A stretch of DNA of 10,794 nucleotides, from positions 1 through 10,794 of the forward strand of contig CALCDT010000291.1 in assembly GCA_937900425.1 (NCBI GenBank). Direction: 5' to 3'. Under the pieces are notes generated by a model. That model had not been told where the DNA came from, did no database searches, and was given only the letters and a program-made list of their open reading frames with translations. This DNA comes from an uncultured Alphaproteobacteria bacterium (GTDB taxonomy: Bacteria > Pseudomonadota > Alphaproteobacteria > Rhizobiales > Pleomorphomonadaceae). Numbering within the stretch: position 1 is the first letter of the stretch; each line of letters starts with the position of its first letter. Positions 1 to 8,079 of the stretch are shown piece after piece. The position numbers were made by a program, and so were the translations under genes.

Positions 1-336
1 GCGGAGGGCGTCACCGTCGCGGCGCTGCCGGCGCTCGCCCGCCGGCTCGGCCCGGCGCCCTCGGCCGCCGCCGTGCGTCGCACCGTCTATCGCCATGGCA
101 ACGCGCTCGCCGGCGCCGCCTTGAGGCTCGCCGCCGTGATCGACGGCATCGCGCCGGATCCGGCCATGGTCGCCCTCGCCGACGGTTGGGTCGCCCCGGT
201 CTTCCCGATCGGCGGCCGCGACCTCGCCGAGCGGGGACACGCGGCCGGCCCCGCTTTGGGATCTCTCCTCAAGTCATTGGAGGAGAAATGGATTTCTTCC
301 GACTTTAACGTCGTTCCCGAGATTCCTCACCCTTAG
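1..336 (+). CDS. cca: CCA tRNA nucleotidyltransferase, C-terminal fragment
   Basis: This is the 3' end of a gene that begins before the window; frame 1 is open from base 1 to a TAG ending at 336, giving 111 visible residues. The enzyme adds or repairs the 3' CCA of tRNAs in the cytoplasm. The call rests on the C-terminal tRNA-binding part: the segment FPIGGRDLAERGHAAGPALG followed by LLKSLEEKWISSDF matches the family pattern of GRDL, a short loop, GP.(L/V)G..L..LE..WI..DF seen near the end of alphaproteobacterial CCA-adding enzymes. The catalytic nucleotidyltransferase head lies outside the window, so its DxD motif cannot be checked. The protein ends soon after the WI..DF motif with the tail NVVPEIPHP. 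A related poly(A) polymerase of the same superfamily is the main alternative. Confidence 0.85.
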   Translation, partial: AEGVTVAALPALARRLGPAPSAAAVRRTVYRHGNALAGAALRLAAVIDGIAPDPAMVALADGWVAPVFPIGGRDLAERGHAAGPALGSLLKSLEEKWISSDFNVVPEIPHP

Positions 337-544
337 AATCCGCTTCGCCGGAGCCGTCCTCATGCTCCGATTCCGCTTCGGCGGATGGTGGTTCATCCTC
401 CGATTCCGATTCATCGCCGGCGTCCGGCGGGCGAAGGCCGCCTCGGCGGTCGCGCCCGCCGTTTCTTCGCGCCGATTTCATGCAACAAAGGAGATACGAC
501 GGGAATTGTCACCGAGTCCGTCGCCTGAAACGAGGTTCCGTCCC

Positions 545-925
545 ATGAGAACAAGAGCGCTCATCGCGATCATCGGCGCCAGCATCGCCCTCGCCGGCTG
601 TAACGTCACCGTCGACCAACCGCCGCGCGGTCCGGTCTACCGGCCGCTTCCGCCCGGCCCGGGACCCGGCCCCGGCCCCTGGCCCGGTCCCGGCGCAGGT
701 CGTCCCGACCGTCCGCCCCAGGGGATGGTGTGCCGCGACGGCCCGGCCCGGCGCATCCTCGGCGATCGCGCCAATCAGGCGACCTACCGCGCCGCGCAGG
801 ACCTTTCGGGCGCCCGCGTGGTCCGCGTCGTGCGCCACGGCGACGCGGTGACCCAGGACTTCCGCCGCGATCGGCTGACGATCACGACCTATCGCGGTCA
901 GGTGGTCGAGGTCCGGTGCGGCTGA
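545..925 (+). CDS. Small lipoprotein with peptidase-inhibitor I78-type domain
   Basis: The product has 126 residues. The N-terminus is a lipoprotein signal peptide, with Met-Arg-Thr-Arg, a hydrophobic core and lipobox LAGC with the lipidated Cys at residue 19. A Pro/Gly-rich linker (about 25-58, with repeated PG dipeptides) follows. The C-terminal domain (about 61-126) has Cys63 and Cys125 bracketing an ARVVRVVRHGDAVTQDF segment and RRDRLTI, then ends VEVRCG. That pattern (C, R.(V/I).(R/P)GDAVT.D(F/Y)..(D)RL, ...CG) is that of the I78 peptidase inhibitor family, whose characterised members inhibit serine proteases. A role as an envelope-anchored protease inhibitor is inferred. I chose ATG 545 over the in-frame ATG at 362 because only 545 places the signal peptide at the N-terminus; CGAGG lies 9 bases upstream. 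Confidence 0.85.
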   Translation: MRTRALIAIIGASIALAGCNVTVDQPPRGPVYRPLPPGPGPGPGPWPGPGAGRPDRPPQGMVCRDGPARRILGDRANQATYRAAQDLSGARVVRVVRHGDAVTQDFRRDRLTITTYRGQVVEVRCG

Positions 926-931
926 GACTGT

Positions 932-994
932 GATTCAAGGGGATTGCGGGGAGATTCCGGTTCTCTCCGCAATTCCTTGATCGAAAAAGATTTT
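932..994 (+). terminator. Large imperfect hairpin between convergent genes
   Basis: Bases 932-954 and 962-982 pair as a long stem of about 20 base pairs with a few mismatches and bulges. GATTCAAGG pairs with CCTTGATC after one bulge, ATTGCGG with CCGCAAT, and GAGA with TCTC. The loop is TTCCGGT. On the plus strand the stem is followed after eight bases by TTTT (991-994), so it best terminates the I78 lipoprotein gene. It lies 7 bases past that gene's stop and may also stop hemF transcripts arriving from the other side, but no T-run follows on that strand. Confidence 0.6.
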
Positions 995-1005
995 CCCTCG
1001 CCTCC

Positions 1006-1911
1006 TCAAGGCCACTTCGCCACCGGCGGCATCGAGGAGAGGATCGAGGCGATGTTGCCCCCGGTCCTGAGGCCGAAGATGGTGCCGCGGTCGTAGAGCA
1101 GGTTGAACTCGACGTAGCGGCCGCGCCGGACCAGCTGTTCCTCGCGGTCGGCCTCGGTCCACGGCGTCGCCATGTTGGCGGCGACGAGGCGCGGGTAGAC
1201 GTCGAGGAAGCTAAGGCCGACCGAGCGGGTGAAGGCGAAGTCGGCGTCCCAGTCACCCGAGTTGAGATAGTCGTAGAAGATGCCGCCGACGCCGCGCATC
1301 TCGCCGCGGTGCTTGAGGAAGAAGTAGTCGTCGCACCAGGCCTTGAAGCGGTCGTAGTCCGCCGGCGCGTGGCCGTCGCAGGCCGCTTTCATCGCCGCGT
1401 GGAAGGCGCGGGTGTCGGCGTCCTCCTGGGTGCGGCGGCGGTCCAGCACCGGCGTCAGGTCGGCGCCGCCGCCGAACCACTGCTTCGACGTCACCACCAT
1501 GCGGGTGTTCATGTGGACCGCGGGAACGTTGGGGTTCCAGAGGTGGGCGATCAGCGAGATGCCGCCGGCCCAGAAGCGCGGGTCCTCGTCGGCGCCGGGG
1601 ATCTGGCCGCGGAACTCGGGTGCGAACTCGCCGTGGACGGTGGAGACGTGAACGCCGACCTTCTCGAACACCCGTCCCTTCATCATCGACATGACACCGC
1701 CGCCGCCCGGGGCGCCGCTGTGATCGGTGCGCTGCCACGGGGTGCGCTCGAAGCGTCCGGGCGCCGCCGCCGAGCCTTCGAGCCGGTCCTCCAGGTCCTC
1801 GAAGGCGGCGCAGATGCGGTCGCGCAGGTCGGAGAACCAGGCGGCGGCCCGGGCCTTCTTGTCCTCGATGTCGGCGGGAAGCGGGATGTCGGAGTGGCGT
1901 GCGTCGGTCAC
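1006..1911 (-). CDS. hemF: Oxygen-dependent coproporphyrinogen III oxidase
   Basis: HemF converts coproporphyrinogen III to protoporphyrinogen IX with O2, oxidatively decarboxylating two propionates, a late step of haem synthesis in the cytosol. The 301-residue product has the family's hallmarks in order: GVMSMMKG near 72-79, the HLWNPNVPAVHMNTR block (123-137), WFGGGADLTP (145-154), KHRGEMRGVGGIFYD (200-214), GRYVEFNLLYDRGTIFGL (264-281) and LSSMPP (291-296). It stops at KWP directly after SSMPP and lacks the longer tail of enteric HemF, which I recall as usual for alphaproteobacterial relatives. The start is GTG (1909-1911), with AGAAGG about eight bases upstream; no in-frame ATG gives a better N-terminus. 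The gene lies downstream of the CDF exporter on the same strand, but 385 repeat-bearing bases make co-transcription unlikely. Confidence 0.97.
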   Translation of the reverse strand: MTDARHSDIPLPADIEDKKARAAAWFSDLRDRICAAFEDLEDRLEGSAAAPGRFERTPWQRTDHSGAPGGGGVMSMMKGRVFEKVGVHVSTVHGEFAPEFRGQIPGADEDPRFWAGGISLIAHLWNPNVPAVHMNTRMVVTSKQWFGGGADLTPVLDRRRTQEDADTRAFHAAMKAACDGHAPADYDRFKAWCDDYFFLKHRGEMRGVGGIFYDYLNSGDWDADFAFTRSVGLSFLDVYPRLVAANMATPWTEADREEQLVRRGRYVEFNLLYDRGTIFGLRTGGNIASILSSMPPVAKWP

Positions 1912-2068
1912 CGGATGGCCTTCTCGTCTCGCCGCGCGCCAGGACGCGGCCGGGTCGGACGGGTTCTAGCGCAGGTGAGGCCGGCGAGGAAACCGGGGCG
2001 TGGTCGCGGGGTCGTCCCCCTGTCGCACGCGCCCTCTCCGCGATGCCGCGTCGTCCATCCTCTCCGTC

Positions 2069-2100
2069 GTCGTCATCCCGGCCTCCGAGCCGGGATCCAG
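2069..2100 (+). repeat. REP-like palindrome, copy 1
   Basis: This 32-base element reads GTCGTCATCCCGG, a short variable centre, then GAGCCGGGATCCAG. Its core ATCCCGGC ... GCCGGGAT is an 8-bp stem around a CTCCGA loop. The form 'TCATCCCGGCC..GAGCCGGGATCCAG' is, from memory, a frequent intergenic repeat in Rhizobiales genomes. A near-identical inverted copy sits at 2207-2237. Confidence 0.8.
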
Positions 2101-2132
2101 CCGTCCGCGAGGGAATGGCCGATCGGGACGTC

Positions 2133-2176
2133 GGGGGGGCCGCGCGGAAGGGGGGGCGGAGACGAGAGGGAAGGGG
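2133..2176 (+). other. G-tract cluster, possible G-quadruplex
   Basis: Four G-runs lie on the plus strand between the two palindromes: seven Gs (2133-2139), seven Gs (2150-2156), three (2168-2170) and four (2173-2176). The connecting loops are 10, 11 and 2 bases. Two loops exceed the usual limit for a stable quadruplex, so this is only a candidate. The whole 2150-2190 stretch is strongly purine-biased on this strand. Confidence 0.3.
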
Positions 2177-2206
2177 AAGAGCCGCGAGGTTCGCCCCTGC
2201 CGTCCG

Positions 2207-2237
2207 CTGGATCCCGGCTCAAGGCCGGGATGACGAC
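2207..2237 (-). repeat. REP-like palindrome, copy 2 (inverted)
   Basis: Read on the minus strand, this 31-base element matches copy 1 (2069-2100) apart from the loop, where CTTGA replaces CTCCGA. The paired stem ATCCCGGC/GCCGGGAT and the CTGGATCC flank are conserved. With copy 1 it forms an inverted pair whose outer ends are 169 bases apart. Confidence 0.8.
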
Positions 2238-2296
2238 TTTTCGGACGAATGTGGGGAGGTGAGGCCGCCGTTTCTCGGAAGGCCGGCGACCGGCAC

Positions 2297-3025
2297 TCAT
2301 CCCGCCGGATGGTGCTTTTCCCCCTGCGCGTGCCCGCCGCGGCAGGACGGGTGCTCCGCCCCCTGCGCTTCCCCGCCGTCGACCGCGGCCTCGTGCCGAT
2401 GATCGTCCGCGCCCGCGCTGCGCCATTCGGCGACGCCTCGCCGCAGGATCTCGCTGGCCGAGGTCAGGAACAGGCCGGCCATGATTGCGGCGACGAGGAG
2501 GTCCGGCCACGGTGTGCCGGAGCCCCAGACGCCGAGGGCGGCGACCATGACCGCGACGTTGCCGACGGCGTCGTTGCGCGAGCAGAGCCAGACCGAGCGG
2601 ACGTTGGCGTCACCGTCCTTGTAGCGCACGAGGATCAGCACGCTGGCGACGTTGGCGGCGAGCGCCATCAAGCCGACGACGCCCATCACCTCGGCCTCCG
2701 GCACGCCGTCGCCGAAGACGCGCCAGAGCGTCGAGGCGGCGACGAAGAGGCCCATGAGGAACAGGCTGACGCCCTTGACGAGGGCGGCGCCGGCGCGGAT
2801 GCGGACGCTGCGGCCGATCACCCAGATCGACAGGCCGTAGGTGGCGGCGTCGGCGAAGAAGTCGAGGGCGTCGGCCATCAGGGCCTGCGATCCCGCCAGC
2901 TGGCCGGAGATCATCTCGACGACGAACATGCCGGCGTTGAGGGCGACGACGATCCAGAGCCGGCGGCGGTAGTCGTCGGAGAGGCCGTCGAAGGGGGCGT
3001 GGTGGTGGCCGCAGTGCGCGCTCAT
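2297..3025 (-). CDS. CDF-family metal cation efflux transporter lacking the C-terminal domain
   Basis: The 242-residue inner-membrane protein probably exports a divalent metal (Zn, Cd or similar) in exchange for protons. It has about six hydrophobic segments between residues 23 and 192. The two cation-site motifs of the family are recognisable: DALDFFADA in helix 2 gives D55-xxx-D59 (plus D52), and LCSRNDAVGN in helix 5 gives C148-xxx-D152, where many zinc transporters have HxxxD. The cytoplasmic ferredoxin-like C-terminal domain is absent; instead there is a His/Cys-bearing tail (DDHRH at 207-211, then ...HPSCRGGHAQGEKHHPAG). The N-terminus also carries HCGHHH (4-9). Both ends look metal-binding. 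The ATG at 3023-3025 has GGAAGG about eight bases upstream. It is transcribed divergently from a MerR-family regulator, whose operator overlaps its promoter. The metal cannot be fixed from sequence. Confidence 0.88.
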   Translation of the reverse strand: MSAHCGHHHAPFDGLSDDYRRRLWIVVALNAGMFVVEMISGQLAGSQALMADALDFFADAATYGLSIWVIGRSVRIRAGAALVKGVSLFLMGLFVAASTLWRVFGDGVPEAEVMGVVGLMALAANVASVLILVRYKDGDANVRSVWLCSRNDAVGNVAVMVAALGVWGSGTPWPDLLVAAIMAGLFLTSASEILRRGVAEWRSAGADDHRHEAAVDGGEAQGAEHPSCRGGHAQGEKHHPAG

Positions 3026-3065
3026 GGCGTGACCTTCCGTTCAGGTGTTGAAGGGCTCGCCCAGC

Positions 3066-3096
3066 AACCTAAATGCTATAGTGACTAGAGCTTCAA
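3066..3096 (-). promoter_or_regulatory. MerR-type promoter with operator for the CDF exporter
   Basis: On the minus strand, -35 TTGAAG (3096-3091) and -10 TAGGTT (3071-3066) are separated by 19 bases, the over-long spacer typical of promoters that MerR-family regulators activate by untwisting DNA. The spacer contains the dyad GCTATAGT-G-ACTAGAGC (3075-3091), whose arms match at seven of eight positions. It closely resembles the CTATAGT..CTAGAG operators known for PbrR/CadR-type regulators. The exporter start codon lies about 40 bases downstream. On the plus strand, TATAGT (3077-3082) in the same dyad could serve as the -10 of the regulator's own promoter, which would make it autorepressed. 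Box assignments are by eye. Confidence 0.7.
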
Positions 3097-3107
3097 GAGG
3101 GTTTGGG

Positions 3108-3533
3108 ATGTTTTCGATCGGAGAGATGGCGCGACGAACCGGCGTGAAGGTGCCGACCATCCGCTACTACGAAGAGTTGGGCCTGATCGCGGCGCCGGAG
3201 CGCACCGAGGGCGGCCAACGCCGGTACGGCCGGGCCGACCTCGACCGGCTCGCTTTCATCCGCCACGCCCGCGACCTCGGCTTTTCGCTCGAGGCGATCC
3301 GCGCGTTGCTGCGGCTCTCCGCCCATCCGCAGACGCCCTGCGCCGACGCCGACGCCATCGCCGCGGCCCACCTCGCCGAGGTCCGCGAGCGGATCGCCCG
3401 GCTCGAGCGGCTCGAGGCGGAACTGGAACGGATCGCCGGCGGTTGTCACGGCGAGACGGCGGGCGAATGCTATGTGTTGCAGGCCCTTGCCGATCACGGT
3501 CTGTGCGGCCACGAGCATCCGCGCGAGCCATGA
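3108..3533 (+). CDS. MerR-family metal-responsive transcriptional regulator
   Basis: The 141-residue cytoplasmic DNA-binding regulator opens with the MerR winged helix-turn-helix: FSIGEMARRTGVKVPTIRYY (2-21), EELGLI, then GGQRRYG (35-41). A dimerisation coiled coil follows (about 84-110, rich in Arg/Glu/Leu). Metal-ligand candidates are Cys78 at the start of the coil, Cys113-His114 with Cys121 in the loop GGCHGETAGEC, and a tail with Cys133, His135 and His137. This Cys/Cys/Cys arrangement resembles ZntR, CadR and PbrR rather than CueR, so zinc, cadmium or lead is likely. I chose ATG 3108 over an in-frame ATG at 3045 because family members start at this point, AAGAGGG sits six bases upstream, and the longer start would run through the operator. 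It is divergent from the CDF exporter, its likely target. It was not assigned to a named subfamily. Confidence 0.92.
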   Translation: MFSIGEMARRTGVKVPTIRYYEELGLIAAPERTEGGQRRYGRADLDRLAFIRHARDLGFSLEAIRALLRLSAHPQTPCADADAIAAAHLAEVRERIARLERLEAELERIAGGCHGETAGECYVLQALADHGLCGHEHPREP

Positions 3534-3566
3534 CCGGGTTGCCGTTCTCGGTCGAGACGCCGCCGG

Positions 3567-4043
3567 TCAGGCGAGGACGGGCGGCGCGGGGAAATCGCCG
3601 GTCTGGCGCAGGGCCTCGCCGAGGATTATGGCGCCGGCGAGGGCGACGTTGATCGAGCGCAGGCCCTCGCGCATCGGAATGGTGACGCGGGCGTCGGCGA
3701 CCTCGTGGACGTGAGCGGGCACCCCGGCACTCTCGCGGCCGAGCAGGACGACGTCGGAGGGGGCGAAGCCGAATTCGGTGTAGGGCAGCGCGGCGCGGGT
3801 GGTGGCGAGCACGAGGCGGCGGCCATGGCCGCGAATCGTCGCGACGAAGGCGTCCCAATCGCGGTGGCGGGTCAGCTCGACCCGGCCGAGATAGTCCATT
3901 CCGGCCCTTCTCATCGCCCGGTCCGAGGCGTCGAAGCCCGCCGGTTCGACGATGTGCACCGGCGTGCCGAGGCAGGCGGCGAGGCGCAGCAGCGTTCCGG
4001 TGTTCTGGGGAATGTCGGGCTGGTAGAGCGCGAGATCGGGCAT
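3567..4043 (-). CDS. trmL: tRNA (cytidine(34)-2'-O)-methyltransferase
   Basis: TrmL is a SPOUT-class, SAM-dependent enzyme that 2'-O-methylates the wobble nucleotide of certain leucine tRNAs. The 158-residue product has the length of minimal TrmL, with no added RNA-binding domain. Its three SPOUT motifs are visible: YQPDIPQNTG (7-16), LLGRESAGVP (100-109) and IPMREGLRSINVALAGAI (122-139), the last two forming the trefoil knot and cofactor site. I set the start at the ATG 4041-4043 because the family begins a few residues before the QP.IPQNTG motif; the open frame extends to 4199 but adds only a Pro/Arg-rich stretch without homology. A ribosome binding site is weak (GAG near 4050). It converges on the MerR gene with only 33 bases between the stops, and no terminator is evident there. 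Confidence 0.93.
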   Translation of the reverse strand: MPDLALYQPDIPQNTGTLLRLAACLGTPVHIVEPAGFDASDRAMRRAGMDYLGRVELTRHRDWDAFVATIRGHGRRLVLATTRAALPYTEFGFAPSDVVLLGRESAGVPAHVHEVADARVTIPMREGLRSINVALAGAIILGEALRQTGDFPAPPVLA

Positions 4044-4197
4044 CGGGGAGCTCGGGGGCGGTCTCGGCGCCTGCTGCGGGTGGCAAGCGGGTTCGCGGGT
4101 GCAACGGGCGGTGAAAACCGTTAATCTTCGGTTCATGTGCAGGCTGGTCGATAGGGGCTTCGGCGACCGGCAGGGCGAGAGGCGAGTGGTAGACAGC

Positions 4198-5013
4198 ATG
4201 CGGCAGGTGAGGAACTCGTTTGGAGCGGGCGTCGGCGTCGCCGCTGCGCTGCTGCTCTCCGCCTGCGTCGGCGGCGGGGGCGGCTATTCCGCCTATCCGG
4301 CCTATCCCGACCGGTTGCCGCCGGCTCCGGTGCCGGAGGCCGGCAGTCCGGAGGCCCGGGCCGCGCTGGCGCGGCAGGGGATCTACGGCAGCCCGGCCAC
4401 CGTCTATCCGGCGCCGGGCCTTCCAGACTACCAGCGCGAGCAGTACGAGGCCGAGCGCCGGGCGGCGATGGCGCGGGCAGAAGCCGAGCGGCGCGAGCAG
4501 GAGGAGGCGCAGCGGCGCATCGCCCGGCTGCCGCAGGCCGGCATCTTCGCGCCGTCCGACGGCGGCTACGTGCCGCCGCCCGGTGGCTTTTCGCGTCCGG
4601 GCGATCCGGCCGGCCCGGCCGGCGCCGGACAGATCCGCTCGACCCTGCCGCCGCTGACCTCGCCGTCGCCCTCCTCCGCCTATCCGGGCGGTCCGGAACA
4701 GAGGCCGGCGCCGGGCGGCCAGCGACCGCCGGTCCAGCAGGGCGCCCCGCAGCAGCCCTCGCAGCCGCCGGCCCAGCAGGCGCAGCCGGGGCCGGGTGCG
4801 CTGCCGGCCGGCAACTGCGGGGCCGCGGCGGCGGCCAAGGTCGTCGGCAAGCCGAATTCGCAGAGCGTCGTGCTCGAGGCGCAGCAGGCGTCCGGGGCGT
4901 CGGAGGTGCGGATCGTCAAGCCCGGCGAGGTCAACGCCGCGACCTTCAAGGCCCGCCGGCTCAACCTCGTCGTCGGCGCCGACCGCAAGATCACCGGCGC
5001 GATCTGCGGCTGA
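4198..5013 (+). CDS. Proline/glutamine-rich lipoprotein with I78-like C-terminal domain
   Basis: The 271-residue product begins with a lipoprotein signal peptide ending in LLSAC (Cys23 lipidated). A Tyr/Pro-rich stretch (28-45) follows, then a charged, probably helical Glu/Arg segment (about 80-110, e.g. REQYEAERRAAMARAEAERR), then a long low-complexity Pro/Gly/Gln linker (about 112-203). The final part (205-271) resembles the I78 peptidase-inhibitor fold: Cys207, VVGKPN, SEVRIVKPGE, FKARRLNLVV, and a terminal AICG with Cys270. The GDAVT.D core seen in the shorter lipoprotein at 545-925 is here GEVNAATF, so inhibitory activity is less certain. ATG 4198 is chosen because it sets the signal peptide; GAGAGG is 15 bases upstream, a weak ribosome site. 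It is divergent from trmL. The layout suggests a periplasm-spanning or peptidoglycan-facing envelope protein. Confidence 0.8.
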   Translation: MRQVRNSFGAGVGVAAALLLSACVGGGGGYSAYPAYPDRLPPAPVPEAGSPEARAALARQGIYGSPATVYPAPGLPDYQREQYEAERRAAMARAEAERREQEEAQRRIARLPQAGIFAPSDGGYVPPPGGFSRPGDPAGPAGAGQIRSTLPPLTSPSPSSAYPGGPEQRPAPGGQRPPVQQGAPQQPSQPPAQQAQPGPGALPAGNCGAAAAAKVVGKPNSQSVVLEAQQASGASEVRIVKPGEVNAATFKARRLNLVVGADRKITGAICG

Positions 5014-5425
5014 TTCCGACCTTAAGCGTGCCGCGTGGTCCGAGCCTCCGCAGCCGGGCGCACGCTCGTCGGTTCGGCGGAACGGTCGCGGATCGCCGCG
5101 ATCCGGCAAGGCGGACTTTCCATCGCCGCCCCGGCGGCGTATAGCTGGCGACCCGGTTCCGGGCGGACGGGTTACCCGCCGCCACAGCCGGTCCGGCCGC
5201 GCGCCGCAACGACGACAAGATTTTCCGGCAGGGATCGTCGAGGCCATCGTGCCTCGACCACCGGTGACGTCCGCCGCGACGCGGACACTCCCGCCGGGCC
5301 CCGTTCCGGGCTCCAGACGCAACCTCTCACCCATGCGGCGCCGGCCTCCCCGGCTGTTCTCGCCCCGGCCGCGGGCTCTTCGAGATTCACGGCGTCCCGC
5401 GCGGCGGGTGCCGAGGACTGACGTC
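5014..5425. other. Gene-free region upstream of the first ABC exporter
   Basis: No gene with recognisable domains lies in these 412 bases; the open frames extending through them overlap neighbouring genes in other frames. Two perfect short hairpins are present. One is CGGATCG-CCG-CGATCCG at 5089-5105. The other is GTCGAGGC-CATCGT-GCCTCGAC at 5237-5258. Neither is followed by a T-run. The promoter of the exporter should be here, but I could not identify one with confidence. Confidence 0.6.
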
Positions 5426-7276
<1,851 letters not shown>

Positions 7277-7308
7277 GGGATTCGCCCGCGGTGCCCCTGA
7301 CAAAAGAG

Positions 7309-7339
7309 ACGAGGCCGCGGGGGAGAACCGCGGCCTCGT
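7309..7339 (-). terminator. Intrinsic terminator
   Basis: ACGAGGCCGCGG (7309-7320) and CCGCGGCCTCGT (7328-7339) form a perfect 12-bp stem with a seven-base loop. On the minus strand the stem is followed by CTCTTTTG (7307-7300), so it terminates the secreted-protein gene that ends at 7416. On the plus strand no T-run follows, but the hairpin may still help end the ABC exporter transcript, which stops 32 bases before it. Confidence 0.85.
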
Positions 7340-7415
7340 GGCACCGTGCGATCGTTCGGGATGCGGGCGGGAGGGACGAGCGGGGGGAGGGATCCGGCCC
7401 GAACGCCCGCGCCGG

Positions 7416-7796
7416 TCAGATCGCGCCGGGGAGGGACTTGGCGATCGTCACCGCACCGGCGTTCTCGGTGCAGGCGAAGGTGAGGGCGGCGCCGTCCTGG
7501 GTCTTGACCGCGGCCTCGCCGCCGGCCGGCAGCGCGAACTCGACCCGGGCCGGGGCGGCGATGACGTCGTCGACGTTGGCGGCGCCGACCACCATGGTCA
7601 TGGCGCAGGCGTCGCCGGCGGTCTGGAAGGTGCCGACCGCGTGGGTCTGGCCGACCACTTCGTGGAAGCCGGCGCCGGCGGCGTAGCGCACACCGGCGGC
7701 GGCGTCGGAGCCGGCCGCGGCGTAGGCGTAGGCACCGGCGGTGCCGATGAGGGCGGCGGTGGCGATCAGGGCGGCGATGGTGTTGCGGGCGATCAT
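7416..7796 (-). CDS. Small secreted protein of unknown function
   Basis: I do not recognise a family. The 126-residue product has a clear Sec signal peptide: MIARN, then a long Ala/Ile/Leu core, with likely cleavage near residues 23-27 (AYAYA/A region). The mature part is about 100 residues, Ala/Val/Gly-rich and mildly acidic, with two cysteines (Cys64 in GDACAMTM and Cys109 in LTFACTEN) that could form a periplasmic disulfide. Alternating hydrophobic segments (AMTMVVGAANV, ARVEFALP, AALTFACT, AVTIAKSL) suggest a beta-sandwich. The start ATG (7794-7796) has a strong GAGGAG seven bases upstream. Codon choice is GC-rich like the neighbours, which with the good ribosome site and downstream terminator supports a real, independently transcribed gene. 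It is convergent with the ABC exporter; a functional link is not shown. Confidence 0.8.
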   Translation of the reverse strand: MIARNTIAALIATAALIGTAGAYAYAAAGSDAAAGVRYAAGAGFHEVVGQTHAVGTFQTAGDACAMTMVVGAANVDDVIAAPARVEFALPAGGEAAVKTQDGAALTFACTENAGAVTIAKSLPGAI

Positions 7797-8079
7797 GTCT
7801 TCATCTCCTCGTCGTTGGAAGCGGTGCCGATCATTTCTCGGCCGTCTTCACGCTTCCCGTATGGTCTGAAAGAAGAAACCGGGATGACTCTCGATTTCCT
7901 CACCGATGGTCCGGACGAATGCGGAAGGAAATACGGGAAGCCCCACGAGGCCGTCTTCGCACCTTCCGCCTCCGCTGTAGGAGACCTTTCGGGAAAACCC
8001 GGTCTCGACTGCGGACGTCGTTCGTTGGAAATGACCATACGCTGCACGGCGAAAGCTGGAAATAGTTCGACCTCGAAAC

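Larger units (their letters stand above)
1912..2296. other. Gene-free region between hemF and the CDF exporter
   Basis: No credible gene lies in these 385 bases; open frames here are GC-driven and lack recognisable domains. The region should contain the hemF promoter near its left end, but I cannot point to convincing -35 and -10 boxes. Its main contents are the two inverted palindromic repeats and the G-tract core listed separately. Confidence 0.7.

Noticed and set aside
362..544. N-terminal extension of the I78 lipoprotein from an upstream ATG
   Set aside because: It would bury the lipoprotein signal peptide 61 residues inside the protein; the Arg/Phe-rich extension has no counterpart.
1309..2262. 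317-codon plus-strand frame opposite hemF
   Set aside because: It overlaps unambiguous HemF motifs on the other strand and runs through the REP-like repeats.
2249..3088. 279-codon plus-strand frame opposite the CDF exporter
   Set aside because: Asp/Glu/His-rich complement of a membrane protein; it lacks any domain and also runs through the divergent promoter.
3534..3566. Terminator between the convergent MerR and trmL genes
   Set aside because: The 33-base gap has no stable stem followed by T-runs on either strand.
4099..4197. N-terminal extension of the long lipoprotein
   Set aside because: It would place the LLSAC lipobox at about residue 56, too far in for a signal peptide.
8050..8070. 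GAAAGCTGGAAATAGTT, reminiscent of a CRISPR tracrRNA repeat:anti-repeat
   Set aside because: No repeat array, no cas gene and no complementary partner are in the window; the match is short and coincidental.
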